The notes under the pieces are model-generated. The model ran no database searches. It was not told the origin of the DNA and worked only from the letters and a program-made list of their open reading frames with translations. Positions 29,019 to 38,088 of a stretch of 51,344 nt of DNA are shown one piece after another. The position numbers and the translations under genes are program-made. Each line of letters opens with the position of its first letter. Position 1 is the first letter of the stretch. Source of the DNA: Vibrio ichthyoenteri ATCC 700023 (GTDB lineage: Bacteria; Pseudomonadota; Gammaproteobacteria; Enterobacterales; Vibrionaceae); the NCBI RefSeq assembly GCF_000222605.1, contig NZ_AFWF01000005.1:1-51344 (forward strand), read 5' to 3'.

Positions 29019-30341
29019 TTAGAAGCTGCGGCTGTACTGCAGACCCACTAGGATTGCGTTAGCACGAGTTGTTGCAGATACATTTGAAATCTCAGCAGAG
29101 CCACCACCTAGAGCTGCAGGAAGCTCCGTGGACAGTGACTCATTAACTTGAACATCGTCGCCCATCAGGTAGGTAAAGCCAAAGTCGATGTTTGACGAAG
29201 TATCAATATGGTAAGTGAAACCAGTTGAGAACCATTGGCGATCGGAATCTGGTACTGAGATTGACGTCAGACTATCTTGTGCACTGGTGTCGTACATGTA
29301 ACCAGCGCGTAGCGTCCAATCGTTGTTTAGGTAGTAAGTACCGCCAATCGCGTAGTGCCAACCATCTTGCCATTCATACGGTTTGTCGTAGCTTGTCCCA
29401 AGAGGGGAACCCTGAAGGTTATCAAACTCAATTTTGTCGAAAGCACTCCAACCAATATATTGGATTGAGTAATGCACCGCGAACTTAGTATCTTCAATTT
29501 TGTGGTAACCGGAGAATTCAGCGATATCTGGTAGAGGTAGGACAATTTTTTGACCTTTATCGTCTTCTGCTTCAAATTCTGGGCTGTAACGGTAAGATAA
29601 GCCAAAACGGTTATTTTCATCTAACTCAAATACCATACCCACGTTAAATCCAACCGCGAAGCCATCTGCTTTATCTACGTCGACGAAAGCAGTTCCCGCA
29701 CTTGGAATCACGCCGGGTACGCCAGCTCCAAATGATTGGCTGGCTTCTCTTTTCATGGTTCCTTGACCATAAATTAGATCTAAGCCCGCACCAAAACTCC
29801 ATTGCTCGTTAAGGCGGTATGAGCCTGCTAGGCCAAAGTTGAAGCTTTTAACGTCAGTTAAACCACCGTATTCACTAGCTACGTAATCGTTGGAGAATTC
29901 GGTTTTAGTACCAAAGTTCGAGTAGGCATTGACACCCCAAGCAAATTGGTCATTAACTGGCACGATAAGGTGAATATTGGGTGCTATAGACGTAGAACCG
30001 ACATCATCAGTATCCGGCACATCTAGCACGCTTGGTTGACCGCCAACTAAAGTAGGAAGGTTGTTTGTGTACGTAGCATCTTTTACTTCGATCATCGTAG
30101 TGATGCTTTCAAAACCGAGCGACAGTTCCATTTTATCAAATAGAGCCATTGCTGCCGGGTTACGCGCCATTACTGATGCGTTATCAGCAATAACCGCGTC
30201 ACCAGCAAATGCACGGCCAATGCCGGTTGCTGATTGTGCGTTAAGTTGGAAACCAGCAGCCAAAGCTTGCTGAGAGGCGAGAGTTGTTGTTGCGATCGTC
30301 ACTGCTAACAGTGTCTTTTTAAACAGACGCGAGTTGTTCAT
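29019..30341 (-). CDS. fadL: FadL-family outer-membrane fatty-acid transporter (copy 2)
   Basis: A 440-residue FadL porin with a signal peptide ending ASQQALA, mature start AGFQLNAQSATGIGRAFAGD, the NPA motif ARNPAAMALF and a C-terminal aromatic (LQYSRSF). It probably takes up long-chain fatty acids across the outer membrane. The ribosome site is AAGGAAAAG, 5 nt from the start. A candidate FadR site overlaps the predicted promoter region. Which of the two copies is the functional FadL is not clear from sequence; I give the symbol to this one because it is closer to the FadL N-terminal pattern. Confidence 0.93.
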   Translation of the reverse strand: MNNSRLFKKTLLAVTIATTTLASQQALAAGFQLNAQSATGIGRAFAGDAVIADNASVMARNPAAMALFDKMELSLGFESITTMIEVKDATYTNNLPTLVGGQPSVLDVPDTDDVGSTSIAPNIHLIVPVNDQFAWGVNAYSNFGTKTEFSNDYVASEYGGLTDVKSFNFGLAGSYRLNEQWSFGAGLDLIYGQGTMKREASQSFGAGVPGVIPSAGTAFVDVDKADGFAVGFNVGMVFELDENNRFGLSYRYSPEFEAEDDKGQKIVLPLPDIAEFSGYHKIEDTKFAVHYSIQYIGWSAFDKIEFDNLQGSPLGTSYDKPYEWQDGWHYAIGGTYYLNNDWTLRAGYMYDTSAQDSLTSISVPDSDRQWFSTGFTYHIDTSSNIDFGFTYLMGDDVQVNESLSTELPAALGGGSAEISNVSATTRANAILVGLQYSRSF

Positions 30342-30432
30342 TGTGCTTTTCCTTTTTAGTCGCCTCTATACGGGCGCTGTTTTTTGAGCAAATGCTCAGT
30401 TGGGGCTGATATTAGTCTGAAGTATAGAATAT

Positions 30433-30449
30433 AGAAATCCGACCATTGT
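30433..30449 (-). promoter_or_regulatory. FadR-like operator upstream of fadL copy 2
   Basis: On the minus strand ACAATGGTCGGATTTCT contains the TGGTCNGA core of FadR sites. A TATACT -10 candidate lies at 30421-30426, so a bound repressor would cover the spacer and -35 region. Confidence 0.5.
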
Positions 30450-30562
30450 CTAATTTGATGATAAAATTGCGGAAATGATGGGTAATGGCAGGGAAAATGC
30501 TGTTAAAGTCGTCATTTTAGAGTTTTAACTCTAGTTTTATGCGGTTTTTTACCAAACGATAG

Positions 30563-30601
30563 GCAACTAAAGCCTGAACTGGGAGTTCAGGCTTTAGTTG
30601 C
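30563..30601. other. Perfect 18-bp inverted repeat after the DUF3379 gene
   Basis: GCAACTAAAGCCTGAACT and AGTTCAGGCTTTAGTTGC pair perfectly around a GGG loop, 12 bp past the DUF3379 stop. Neither strand has a T-run next to it, so it is not a standard intrinsic terminator. It could protect a 3' end or act with Rho. Confidence 0.7.
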
Positions 30602-30612
30602 ATCAAGTTGCC

Positions 30613-31344
30613 TTAAATTGGCATAGGTTTGATGATATTGATGATGCTTTTCGCGATAGTCGATACATCTTCGCCATCGTCACCGACCAAAATCAAACTG
30701 GCGTTACCGACCGGTTCTACCACGCCTGACATGCCCTCTTTGGTGAAATCATGCACGCTGCTGCTGGAAATGCCGGTGAGAAATAACGTCACTTTGCCAT
30801 GTTCCCCTTGGAACACCATATGCAGCGCATTGGAATCCCCAAAGCCACAGTGGTTAAGATAGTAAACATGGTATGGGAACGATTGCTCTAATTGGCGATG
30901 AAAAGGCACCATCTTGGCGTTAATCTGTGCAGAACTGACCTGCTCATCCAAATGGGCCACAAAAGGCTTTTCGGCGATCACATGTTCTATGGCGGTATCC
31001 GCAAGACTGGCTTGAGCTGGCGTCACTAAGATATTGCCCCAATTGATTTGGCCAATCAGTAAACCGAAGGCAAACGCCACAGAGGCCGCCATTGCCATAC
31101 TGCGTTTGATAAAGTTCGGCTTAATCACATTACTTTGCTGGCGTGAGCTTTGATTGAACAGGATGCGGTCAGCAAGATCATCTGGTACATCAACATTCAT
31201 TGCTTTGGCGATTTGCGCATCCAGCTCATTGATGTCGTCTACAAACTTACTGTTGCCGTCACTAGAGCGTATTGCATCAATGATGTCGTTATTCCGATGT
31301 TTAGGATCGGACATAATTTGACGGCGAAATTCTAATTCATCCAT
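30613..31344 (-). CDS. DUF3379 membrane protein, candidate anti-sigma factor
   Basis: A 243-residue protein: an N-terminal cytoplasmic part (residues 1-80, rich in Asp/Ile/Leu, with no Cys and therefore no zinc anti-sigma motif), one membrane segment (about 83-100, MAMAASVAFAFGLLIGQI) and a periplasmic C-terminal domain with a lone Cys in NHCGFGDSNALHMVF. Its start overlaps the ECF sigma gene stop by 8 nt. That order, coupling and topology are those of anti-sigma factors, but the family is uncharacterised, so the role is inferred. Confidence 0.75.
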   Translation of the reverse strand: MDELEFRRQIMSDPKHRNNDIIDAIRSSDGNSKFVDDINELDAQIAKAMNVDVPDDLADRILFNQSSRQQSNVIKPNFIKRSMAMAASVAFAFGLLIGQINWGNILVTPAQASLADTAIEHVIAEKPFVAHLDEQVSSAQINAKMVPFHRQLEQSFPYHVYYLNHCGFGDSNALHMVFQGEHGKVTLFLTGISSSSVHDFTKEGMSGVVEPVGNASLILVGDDGEDVSTIAKSIINIIKPMPI

Positions 31345-31900
31345 TGTGCGCTCCTTTTTGTGTTTCTGCGGATTCCATCATCTCTGTGAGTTGGTTACGT
31401 GCTCTAAAAAGGCGTGTCATCACGGTATTTTTATTCAGCTCTAGTATTTGGCCAATTTCATCACCACTAAAGCCCCCCACCACTTGTAAAAACAGTGGTT
31501 CTCGATAATCGACTTCCAGTTTCATGATTTGGGCATGAATCCATTCGGATTGATGATGCGCATCGTCACTGACTTTCGCTTCATTACTGTGATCATCGAT
31601 ATCAACCAAGTCGAATTGTTTCCGTTCGAAGCGGCGAGCGTTTTCGCGGCGCAAAATGGTGATTAGCCATGACTTAGCGGCTTTCTCATCTTGCAGGCTA
31701 TCAAGTGACTTCCATGCGCGGAGGCAGGTTTCTTGCACTAAATCTTCGGCAATGGTTGGATCTTTGCACAACCAATAGGCGTAACGATATAAGTCACGAT
31801 GATAGGCGCGTACGAGCGCTTCATATTTTCTTTGTCTGTCCATATCAAAGTCGACCGGACGTTTCGGCTTTTTCTTCCCAAAAATTTCTAAAATTGCCAC
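31337..31900 (-). CDS. ECF-type RNA polymerase sigma factor
   Basis: A sigma-70-family factor of 187 residues. Region 2 is YAYWLCKDPTIAEDLVQETC with the conserved AEDLVQET; SWLITILRRENARRFERKQ follows; region 4 (EPLFLQVVGGFSGDEIG, then LNKNTVMTRLFRARNQL) contains the helix-turn-helix. There is no region 1 or 3, as in extracytoplasmic-function sigmas. I start it at GTG 31900, which has GGAGG 5 nt upstream; a TTG at 31912 is also in frame. It is cotranscribed with DUF3379. A TTGACA lies upstream without a good -10, so I do not call a promoter. Target genes are unknown. Confidence 0.85.
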   Translation of the reverse strand: MAILEIFGKKKPKRPVDFDMDRQRKYEALVRAYHRDLYRYAYWLCKDPTIAEDLVQETCLRAWKSLDSLQDEKAAKSWLITILRRENARRFERKQFDLVDIDDHSNEAKVSDDAHHQSEWIHAQIMKLEVDYREPLFLQVVGGFSGDEIGQILELNKNTVMTRLFRARNQLTEMMESAETQKGAHNG

Positions 31901-32076
31901 AAAAGCCTCCAAAACGGGGTTTGGGATTAAATCTCGAGGGTCTTCAAAGGGAAGTGACGGATAAAAATAGGCGGATCTGGGCTATTTAATGTCAATTAGC
32001 TGACTCTATAGTCAAAAATCGAATCAAAAATTGATCTAATTCAAAAACCATAACAACTCAGCGGTTATAGTACATC

Positions 32077-32236
32077 TTGTCATCTAGTTAGTGTTTCACT
32101 AACGAGTTGAGCAAGATGACACTTCCTTTTGAAGGCTGACTTTACTTTCTCCTAATCAGGAAACTGATTATTTTCAATTGGCGTGAGTTAATTGCTTTAT
32201 ACATTCCGACCACACAGCATTGTGTGGTTTTTTTTT
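32077..32236 (+). ncRNA. Candidate small regulatory RNA upstream of fadI
   Basis: No ORF of note lies here, yet it has the layout of a free-standing bacterial sRNA. The -10 box TATAGT at 32066-32071 predicts a start near 32077. A two-part 5' hairpin follows at once: TGTCATCT (32078-32085) with AGATGACA (32114-32121), and inside it GTTAGTG / CACTAAC (32087-32103). Next come two CU-rich single-stranded stretches (TTCCTTTT 32123-32130; TTTCTCCT 32146-32153), a 7-bp GAAA-capped hairpin (TAATCAG / CTGATTA, 32153-32170), and a terminator with nine Ts. The -35 is poor, so an activator may be needed. No known sRNA is recognised. Confidence 0.65.
32209..32236 (+). terminator. Terminator of the candidate sRNA
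   Basis: The 8-bp stem ACCACACA / TGTGTGGT with loop GCAT is followed by nine Ts. No plus-strand protein gene precedes it within several kilobases, which is why an RNA gene is inferred. Confidence 0.88.
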
Positions 32237-32392
32237 GCCAAAATTTACTCACGTTCCGATTAGTTGCCATAAATATAGCCAAATTTTACTTGGCGACAAC
32301 GCTTTATTTTCATTTAGTTAGCGATTCTATTGCTTTGTAAATCACGTTTATTCAAACAGATGTTTGATTGATTTAACAAACACATTACAATA

Positions 32393-32409
32393 ATTCTGGT
32401 CAGACCTCT
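32393..32409 (+). promoter_or_regulatory. FadR-like operator of fadIJ
   Basis: ATTCTGGTCAGACCTCT contains an exact CTGGTCNGACC FadR core, 67-83 bp before fadI. It lies downstream of the sRNA terminator, so fadIJ has its own promoter here. Confidence 0.72.
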
Positions 32410-32475
32410 AAATGAACTAAAATGAGTCATAGATAAAATTCTCGTTTTGGTTGGCACTTATTGTAAGGAGAAACA

Positions 32476-33783
32476 ATGGGTAAGCAGGAAGTAACGACTC
32501 GCAATGGCGAACGAGTCGCGATTGTTGCAGGGCTGCGCACGCCGTTTGCGCGTCAAAGCACCGAGTTTAGCCAAGTGCCTGCGATTGATTTGGGCAAGAT
32601 GGTGGTGAGCGAAATGCTTGCTCGCACCGATATTGATGCCAAATTGATTGAGCAGGTCGTGTTTGGGCAAGTGGTGCAAATGCCTGAAGCGCCCAATATT
32701 GCACGAGAGATTGTGTTAGGCACGGGGATGTCGATTCATACCGATGCGTATAGCGTGACTCGCGCTTGTGCCACCAGCTTTCAAGCCGCAGTCAATGTAG
32801 CGGAAAGCATCATGGCGGGAACCATCGATGTTGGCATCGCTGGTGGTGCAGATTCTTCTTCAGTCCTGCCTATTGGAGTTTCCAAAGCCATGGCTGCGAA
32901 TTTGCTGGCCTTAAGCAAAACCAAAACCATGACGCAAAAGCTGCATATTCTTAAATCCTTCTCGCTCAAAGATCTGATGCCAGTGCCGCCCGCGGTTGCG
33001 GAATACTCAACCGGACTCTCTATGGGACAAACGGCGGAACAAATGGCGAAAAGCCATGGTATTAGCCGTGCTGAACAAGATGCTTTGGCCCATCGTTCTC
33101 ACACCCTCGCATCGCAAGCATGGCGAGAAGGCAAGATTGCCGGTGAGGTAATGAGTGCCTTTCCTGCTCCATATAAAAAGTGGCTGGCGGAAGACAACAA
33201 CATTCGCCACGATTCTACCTTAGAGAGTTACGCCAAACTTAGACCGGCTTTTGATCGTCAGTACGGTAGTGTAACTGCTGCTAACAGCACACCGTTAACG
33301 GATGGCGCGGCAGCTATCATGTTAATGCGCGAAGGCAAAGCGAAGGAATTGGGCTTAGAGATCCTTGGCTATATTCGTTCTTACGCTTTCTCCGCGATTG
33401 GTGTTGAACAGGACATGTTGATGGGGCCGTCATTTGCCACTCCGCTTGTCCTTGATCGCGCTGGAATTACGTTGGCTGATTTGACCTTGATTGACATGCA
33501 CGAGGCGTTTGCCGCTCAAGCATTATCTAATGTGAAAATGTTTGCTAGCGATAAATTTGCCCAACAGCAGCTCGGCCGTAGTAAGGCAATTGGTGAAATC
33601 GATATGGATAAATTTAACGTACTCGGAGGCTCCATCGCTTATGGTCACCCATTTGCCGCGACCGGCGCTCGTATGATGACGCAAACGCTGCGTGAGTTGA
33701 AACGACGTGGCGGCGGCTTGGCGTTAAATACTGCATGTGCAGCTGGTGGCTTGGGCGCAGCCATGATTTTGGAGGTTGAATAA
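32476..33783 (+). CDS. fadI: 3-ketoacyl-CoA thiolase FadI
   Basis: The thiolytic step of beta-oxidation, releasing acetyl-CoA (435 residues). The acyl-accepting Cys is in [12 protein letters not shown], the catalytic His in [12 protein letters not shown], and the second Cys in [13 protein letters not shown]. The FadI form (longer than FadA) pairs with FadJ in the alternative, often anaerobic, pathway; here it may be the main one. The ribosome site is AAGGAGAAAC. The stop overlaps the fadJ start by 1 nt. Confidence 0.95.
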   Translation: MGKQEVTTRNGERVAIVAGLRTPFARQSTEFSQVPAIDLGKMVVSEMLARTDIDAKLIEQVVFGQVVQMPEAPNIAREIVLGTGMSIHTDAYSVTRACATSFQAAVNVAESIMAGTIDVGIAGGADSSSVLPIGVSKAMAANLLALSKTKTMTQKLHILKSFSLKDLMPVPPAVAEYSTGLSMGQTAEQMAKSHGISRAEQDALAHRSHTLASQAWREGKIAGEVMSAFPAPYKKWLAEDNNIRHDSTLESYAKLRPAFDRQYGSVTAANSTPLTDGAAAIMLMREGKAKELGLEILGYIRSYAFSAIGVEQDMLMGPSFATPLVLDRAGITLADLTLIDMHEAFAAQALSNVKMFASDKFAQQQLGRSKAIGEIDMDKFNVLGGSIAYGHPFAATGARMMTQTLRELKRRGGGLALNTACAAGGLGAAMILEVE

Positions 33784-35897
33784 TGACGAATCTTAAAGCA
33801 TTTAATCTCACCATTGATGAGCAGAACGTTGCTTGGCTATGTATTGATGTTCCCAACGAAAAAATGAACACACTTCAAGCGGCATTTGCTGAAGAAATGG
33901 AGCAAGTGTTCGCTGAACTTGAACAGCATAAAGGCGCTTTGCAAGGCTTGATTATTCATTCGGGTAAGCCGGATAATTTTGTCGCGGGTGCCGATGTTCG
34001 CATGCTTGATGCATGCCAAAATGCACAAGAAGCGCAAGCGCTTGCGGCTAAAGGACAGGAGATGTTCAATAAACTCTCCAGTCTTGCTTTTCCGGTGGTT
34101 GCCGCTATTCATGGCCCTTGTCTCGGTGGTGGATTGGAGCTTGCGTTAGCGTGTGATTATCGTGTTTGTAGTGACGATGACAAAACACGTATTGGTTTGC
34201 CGGAAGTGCAGCTTGGCTTATTGCCTGGCTCAGGTGGAACACAGCGTTTACCGCGCTTGATTGGCTTGTTGCCAGCGCTGGATATGATGTTAACCGGTAA
34301 GCAATTACGTGCGAAAAAAGCGCACAAGCTTGGCGTGGTTGATGCCTGTGTGCCGCTTAGTATCTTGCTCGACGTGGCGAAACAGTTGGTTGAAAAGAAA
34401 GATAAAGCTAAACACAAGGTGACGGCCAAAGAGAAACTCATGGCGCAAACGGGTTTTGGTCGCAAAGTCATTTTTGAACAGGCGGCAAAGAAAACGCAGC
34501 AAAAAACGCGTGGTAATTACCCAGCAACCGAGGCGATTCTGGCGGTCATTCGTCATGGCTTAGAGCATGGCTTGGAAAAAGGCTTAGCGTACGAGGCGGA
34601 GCGGTTCGGGGAGCTTGTTATGACTGACCAATCCAAAGCGTTACGTTCTATTTTCTTTGCGACCACCGAAATGAAAAAAGAGCATGGCAGTGACGCAAAA
34701 CCTGTTCAAGTTAAAAGGGTAGCAGTGCTAGGTGGTGGCTTGATGGGCGCAGGTATTAGCCATGTTACGGTAGCGAAAGCTAAATTGCCGGCCCGTATTA
34801 AAGATGTCAGTAATGATGGGGTGTTAAACGCGCTCAACTACAACTTTAAACTGTTTGAAAAGCAACGTAAGCGCCGTATTTTGAGCAAAGCGCAACTGCA
34901 AGCCAAAATGCAGCAACTCTCGGGCGGTACGGATTTCGTCAGCTTTAATCATACCGATGTGGTGATTGAAGCGGTGTTTGAAGATTTAGCACTTAAGCAG
35001 CAGATGGTGGCAGAGGTAGAAACCAACGCGAAATCGAGCACCATCTTTGCTACTAATACCTCTTCACTGCCTATCCATCAAATCGCTGAACAAGCCGCAC
35101 GTCCTGAAAATGTGATTGGTTTACACTACTTTAGCCCGGTAGAAAAAATGCCGCTGGTGGAGGTGATCCCGCATCATACGACCTCAGATGAAACCATTTC
35201 AACGGTGGTTGAGTTGGCGCGCAAGCAAGGAAAAACGCCGATTGTCGTGCAAGATAAAGCCGGTTTTTATGTCAATCGTATTTTGGCTCCCTATATGAAT
35301 GAGGCGGCGAACATCTTGCTTACCGGTGAACCGATAGAACAGCTTGATGATGCGCTGCTGGATGCAGGGTTCCCTGTAGGGCCGATTACCTTATTGGATG
35401 AAGTGGGCGTTGATATTGGCGCTAAGATCATGCCGATTTTAGTCAGCGAGCTTGGACCTCGCTTCCAAGGTCCTGCGGTTTTTGACACGTTGCTCAATGA
35501 CGGTAGAAAAGGACGTAAGAGTGGTAAGGGCTTCTACACCTATAAAGGCAAAGACAAACAAGTAGATAAGAGTGTCTATAAACTGCTGAACCTAACTCCA
35601 GAATCGAAGCTATCAGCAAAAGAGATCGCCATGCGCTGTATTCTGCCAATGCTTAATGAAGCGGTACGTTGTTTGGATGAAGGTATCATTCGTTCGCCAA
35701 GAGATGGCGATATTGGCGCGATCTTTGGTATTGGTTTTCCGCCGTTTTTAGGTGGGCCTTTCCGCTATATGGATCAAATAGGAGTGGTGAAACTGGTGGA
35801 AATCATGAACGAACATGCAGCCAAATACGGTGAACGTTTTGCGCCATGTGATGGATTGCTAACCAGAGCCAGCTTGAATAGTCGTTTTTATGACTAA
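33783..35897 (+). CDS. fadJ: Fatty-acid oxidation multifunctional enzyme FadJ
   Basis: The alpha subunit of the beta-oxidation complex (704 residues). The N-terminal enoyl-CoA hydratase domain has [18 protein letters not shown] and [19 protein letters not shown]. From about residue 315 the 3-hydroxyacyl-CoA dehydrogenase Rossmann fold begins with [16 protein letters not shown]; the catalytic His is in [16 protein letters not shown]. It partners FadI and is cotranscribed with it. Confidence 0.96.
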   Translation: MTNLKAFNLTIDEQNVAWLCIDVPNEKMNTLQAAFAEEMEQVFAELEQHKGALQGLIIHSGKPDNFVAGADVRMLDACQNAQEAQALAAKGQEMFNKLSSLAFPVVAAIHGPCLGGGLELALACDYRVCSDDDKTRIGLPEVQLGLLPGSGGTQRLPRLIGLLPALDMMLTGKQLRAKKAHKLGVVDACVPLSILLDVAKQLVEKKDKAKHKVTAKEKLMAQTGFGRKVIFEQAAKKTQQKTRGNYPATEAILAVIRHGLEHGLEKGLAYEAERFGELVMTDQSKALRSIFFATTEMKKEHGSDAKPVQVKRVAVLGGGLMGAGISHVTVAKAKLPARIKDVSNDGVLNALNYNFKLFEKQRKRRILSKAQLQAKMQQLSGGTDFVSFNHTDVVIEAVFEDLALKQQMVAEVETNAKSSTIFATNTSSLPIHQIAEQAARPENVIGLHYFSPVEKMPLVEVIPHHTTSDETISTVVELARKQGKTPIVVQDKAGFYVNRILAPYMNEAANILLTGEPIEQLDDALLDAGFPVGPITLLDEVGVDIGAKIMPILVSELGPRFQGPAVFDTLLNDGRKGRKSGKGFYTYKGKDKQVDKSVYKLLNLTPESKLSAKEIAMRCILPMLNEAVRCLDEGIIRSPRDGDIGAIFGIGFPPFLGGPFRYMDQIGVVKLVEIMNEHAAKYGERFAPCDGLLTRASLNSRFYD

Positions 35898-35935
35898 AGA
35901 CGTTCTGACACAGCAGCGTTGAAAATGTACAACCC

Positions 35936-35962
35936 AAAGCGAGCGTTATGCTCGCTTTTTTA
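35936..35962 (+). terminator. Terminator of fadIJ
   Basis: AAAGCGAGC / GCTCGCTTT (9 bp, 5-nt loop) is followed by a T-run, 39 bp past the fadJ stop. Confidence 0.9.
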
Positions 35963-36042
35963 TCGCCACTTTTCGTCAAATCAACGGGTTAAGCTGTGGT
36001 GAAAAAATTTGTGAGTGGCTTAGCTATTGTGGCGCATTGCGT

Positions 36043-36071
36043 TTGTGGGAATATATCTTTATCCATATTAT
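36043..36071 (+). promoter_or_regulatory. Sigma-70 promoter of the stand-alone trpB
   Basis: TTGTGG (36043-36048) and TATTAT (36066-36071) are 17 bp apart. The predicted start is near 36078, directly at the edge of the TrpR-like operator. Confidence 0.55.
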
Positions 36072-36078
36072 GGCTAGG

Positions 36079-36098
36079 TGTACTAGTTAAGTAGGACA
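36079..36098 (+). promoter_or_regulatory. TrpR-type operator upstream of trpB
   Basis: TGTACTAGTTAAGTAGGACA carries GTACTAGTTAA, the exact left half and centre of the trp operator GTACTAGTTAACTAGTAC; the right half is degenerate. It lies between the -10 box and the ribosome site AAGGAG, where a repressor would block initiation. Confidence 0.7.
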
Positions 36099-36107
36099 AG
36101 GAGTCTC

Positions 36108-37331
36108 ATGAAAAACACATTCAATTATTCGCTGCCTGATGCGCAAGGCTATTTTGGTGAATTTGGCGGAAGTTTTATTCCGGAAGAGTTACAGAAAGTG
36201 ATGGACGATATCACCTCTGCTTACAATGAATGTCGTCAAGATCCTGAGTTTCAGTTAGAGCTTGCTCGTTTGTATAAGCATTTTGTTGGTCGCCCAAGTC
36301 CTATTTTTCATGCGCAAAATCTATCGAACAAATATGGTGTTGAGATCTATTTAAAGCGTGAAGATCTTAACCATACTGGTGCACATAAAATTAACCACTG
36401 TTTGGGTGAGGCGCTGCTGGCTAAAAAAATGGGCAAGAAAAAGCTCATCGCGGAAACTGGTGCCGGTCAGCACGGCGTGGCTCTTGCCACCGCAGCGGCG
36501 TTGGTGGGGCTAGAATGTGATATTTATATGGGTGAAGTAGATATTGCCAAAGAGCACCCTAATGTCGTCCGTATGCGAATCTTAGGGGCGAATGTCATTC
36601 CTGCAACACATGGGCGTAAAACGTTAAAAGAAGCTGTAGATGCGGCGTTTGAGGCCTATTTGACCGATCCAATCACACAACTGTATGCGATAGGTTCCGT
36701 TGTTGGTCCGCATCCATTTCCAATGATGGTGCGAGATTTCCAATCGATTATCGGAAATGAAGCTCGGGTGCAATTTCAAGAAATGACCGGCCAACTCCCT
36801 GACAATTTGGTGGCATGTGTGGGTGGTGGTTCTAATGCGATGGGGCTATTTAGTGCTTTTTTAGACGATGTGAATGTGGCCATTCATGGCGTAGAGCCAG
36901 CGGGCCGATCGCTCAGCGAAGAAGGGGAGCATGCGGCAACCTTAACGTTGGGGGAACCCGGTGTTATGCATGGCTTTAAATCTTATATGTTAAAAGATGG
37001 CCAAGGTGAGCCGCAGCAAGTGTACTCAGTAGCGAGTGGCCTTGATTATCCTGCCGTCGGTCCTCAACACAGCTATTTGAAAGACCTCGGCCGAGTCAAT
37101 TATGGCACTGCCAATGATCAAGAAGCGATTGATGCCTTTTTTGAACTATCACGCCTAGAAGGGATTATTCCAGCGATTGAGTCGGCACATGCGGTTGCCT
37201 ATGCCATTAAGCTGGCGAAGCAGGGCATCCAAGGTTCGATTCTACTTAATCTGTCAGGCCGCGGTGATAAAGATATCGACTTTGTAGTTGAAAACTATGG
37301 CAAAGATTACGGTATCGAATCCTTGATATGA
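36108..37331 (+). CDS. trpB: Stand-alone tryptophan synthase beta chain
   Basis: A PLP enzyme that makes tryptophan from indole and serine (407 residues). The PLP lysine is Lys94 in HTGAHKINH, the catalytic Glu is Glu116 in [11 protein letters not shown], the phosphate-binding loop is GGGSNAMG, and [12 protein letters not shown] and LSGRGDKDI are intact. So it should be active. It differs from the usual operon TrpB at several family positions (KINHCLGEA in place of KTNQVLGQA). No trpA or other trp gene adjoins it, and terminators bracket it. It may salvage indole, for example from tryptophanase, or be a second TrpB. Confidence 0.92.
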   Translation: MKNTFNYSLPDAQGYFGEFGGSFIPEELQKVMDDITSAYNECRQDPEFQLELARLYKHFVGRPSPIFHAQNLSNKYGVEIYLKREDLNHTGAHKINHCLGEALLAKKMGKKKLIAETGAGQHGVALATAAALVGLECDIYMGEVDIAKEHPNVVRMRILGANVIPATHGRKTLKEAVDAAFEAYLTDPITQLYAIGSVVGPHPFPMMVRDFQSIIGNEARVQFQEMTGQLPDNLVACVGGGSNAMGLFSAFLDDVNVAIHGVEPAGRSLSEEGEHAATLTLGEPGVMHGFKSYMLKDGQGEPQQVYSVASGLDYPAVGPQHSYLKDLGRVNYGTANDQEAIDAFFELSRLEGIIPAIESAHAVAYAIKLAKQGIQGSILLNLSGRGDKDIDFVVENYGKDYGIESLI

Positions 37332-37347
37332 CCGATTGGATAGCGAT

Positions 37348-37376
37348 AAAAATCGGGCTTGATGCTCGATTTTTTT
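37348..37376 (+). terminator. Terminator of trpB
   Basis: AAAAATCGGGC / GCTCGATTTTT form an 11-bp stem with one G-T pair and a 5-nt loop, continuing into seven or more Ts. Confidence 0.85.
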
Positions 37377-37460
37377 ATGCACAACTTTTACTCAGGAAAT
37401 TGCAGAATCGGCTAGAACGCAGTTATGATGAAATAAAGTACAGTGACATAAAGGAATGCT

Positions 37461-38009
37461 ATGGATGCTCTAGAATTACTGCTTAACCGACGTTCAATCG
37501 CTCGGCTTTCAGCGCCAGCGCCAGAAGGGAAGGCATTAGAGAACATTATTCGTGCCGGTTTGCGCGCGCCTGATCATGCCGGTTTGACGCCATGGCGCTT
37601 TGTCATTGCTCAAGGGACAGGGCTGCAAAAACTGGCTGATATTTTGGCCGCAGCGGCGAAAGCTGATAACAGTGACCAAGCGGTGATTGATAAAGCGAGT
37701 AACGCACCTTTTCGAGCGCCAATGGTGATCACTGTGATTGCTAAAGTAACAGAACACGAAAAAGTGCCAGCCTTTGAACAGCACTTATCTGCCGGTTGCG
37801 CCGCACAAGCGATGCAAATGGCCGCTGTCGCGCAAGGTTTTCAAGGTTTTTGGCGCTCAGGCAAGTGGATGTTTCATGATTCAGTACGCGATGCATTTGG
37901 TGTGAAGGGAGAGGACCAGATTGTCGGCTTTCTGTATTTAGGGACACCAGGTTGCACACCGATGAAAGCACCGGAACGCGATTTAGCCAAGTTTGTCGAG
38001 TTTCTCTAG
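37461..38009 (+). CDS. YdjA-like NAD(P)H nitroreductase
   Basis: A small FMN-dependent nitroreductase-fold protein (182 residues). The FMN-contact motif RRSIARLSAP is near the N-terminus; RAPDHAGLTPWRFVIA is diagnostic of the YdjA group; QGFQGFWRSGKW follows. The natural substrate is unknown. The start ATG has AAGGA upstream. Single gene between two terminators. Confidence 0.88.
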   Translation: MDALELLLNRRSIARLSAPAPEGKALENIIRAGLRAPDHAGLTPWRFVIAQGTGLQKLADILAAAAKADNSDQAVIDKASNAPFRAPMVITVIAKVTEHEKVPAFEQHLSAGCAAQAMQMAAVAQGFQGFWRSGKWMFHDSVRDAFGVKGEDQIVGFLYLGTPGCTPMKAPERDLAKFVEFL

Positions 38010-38047
38010 TTCCCCGGTTATGGGTGAGATATACAGACCTGAATAGA

Positions 38048-38078
38048 AAAAGAGCTTGGCGACTAGCCAAGCTCTTTT
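38048..38078. terminator. Bidirectional terminator between nitroreductase and aphB
   Basis: The 13-bp stem AAAAGAGCTTGGC / GCCAAGCTCTTTT with a 5-nt loop has A- and T-runs on both sides and can serve both convergent genes. Confidence 0.9.
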
Positions 38079-38088
38079 ATTGGAAGGC

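Noticed and set aside
31940-32010. Sigma-70 promoter for the ECF sigma operon based on TTGACA
   Set aside because: The -35 is perfect on the minus strand, but the only -10-like sequence is 20 bp away and weak. The operon may use its own ECF-type promoter, which I cannot define.
32116-32139. Seven-codon ORF (MTLPFEG) inside the candidate sRNA
   Set aside because: No ribosome site, and its start lies in the 5' stem. Most likely chance.
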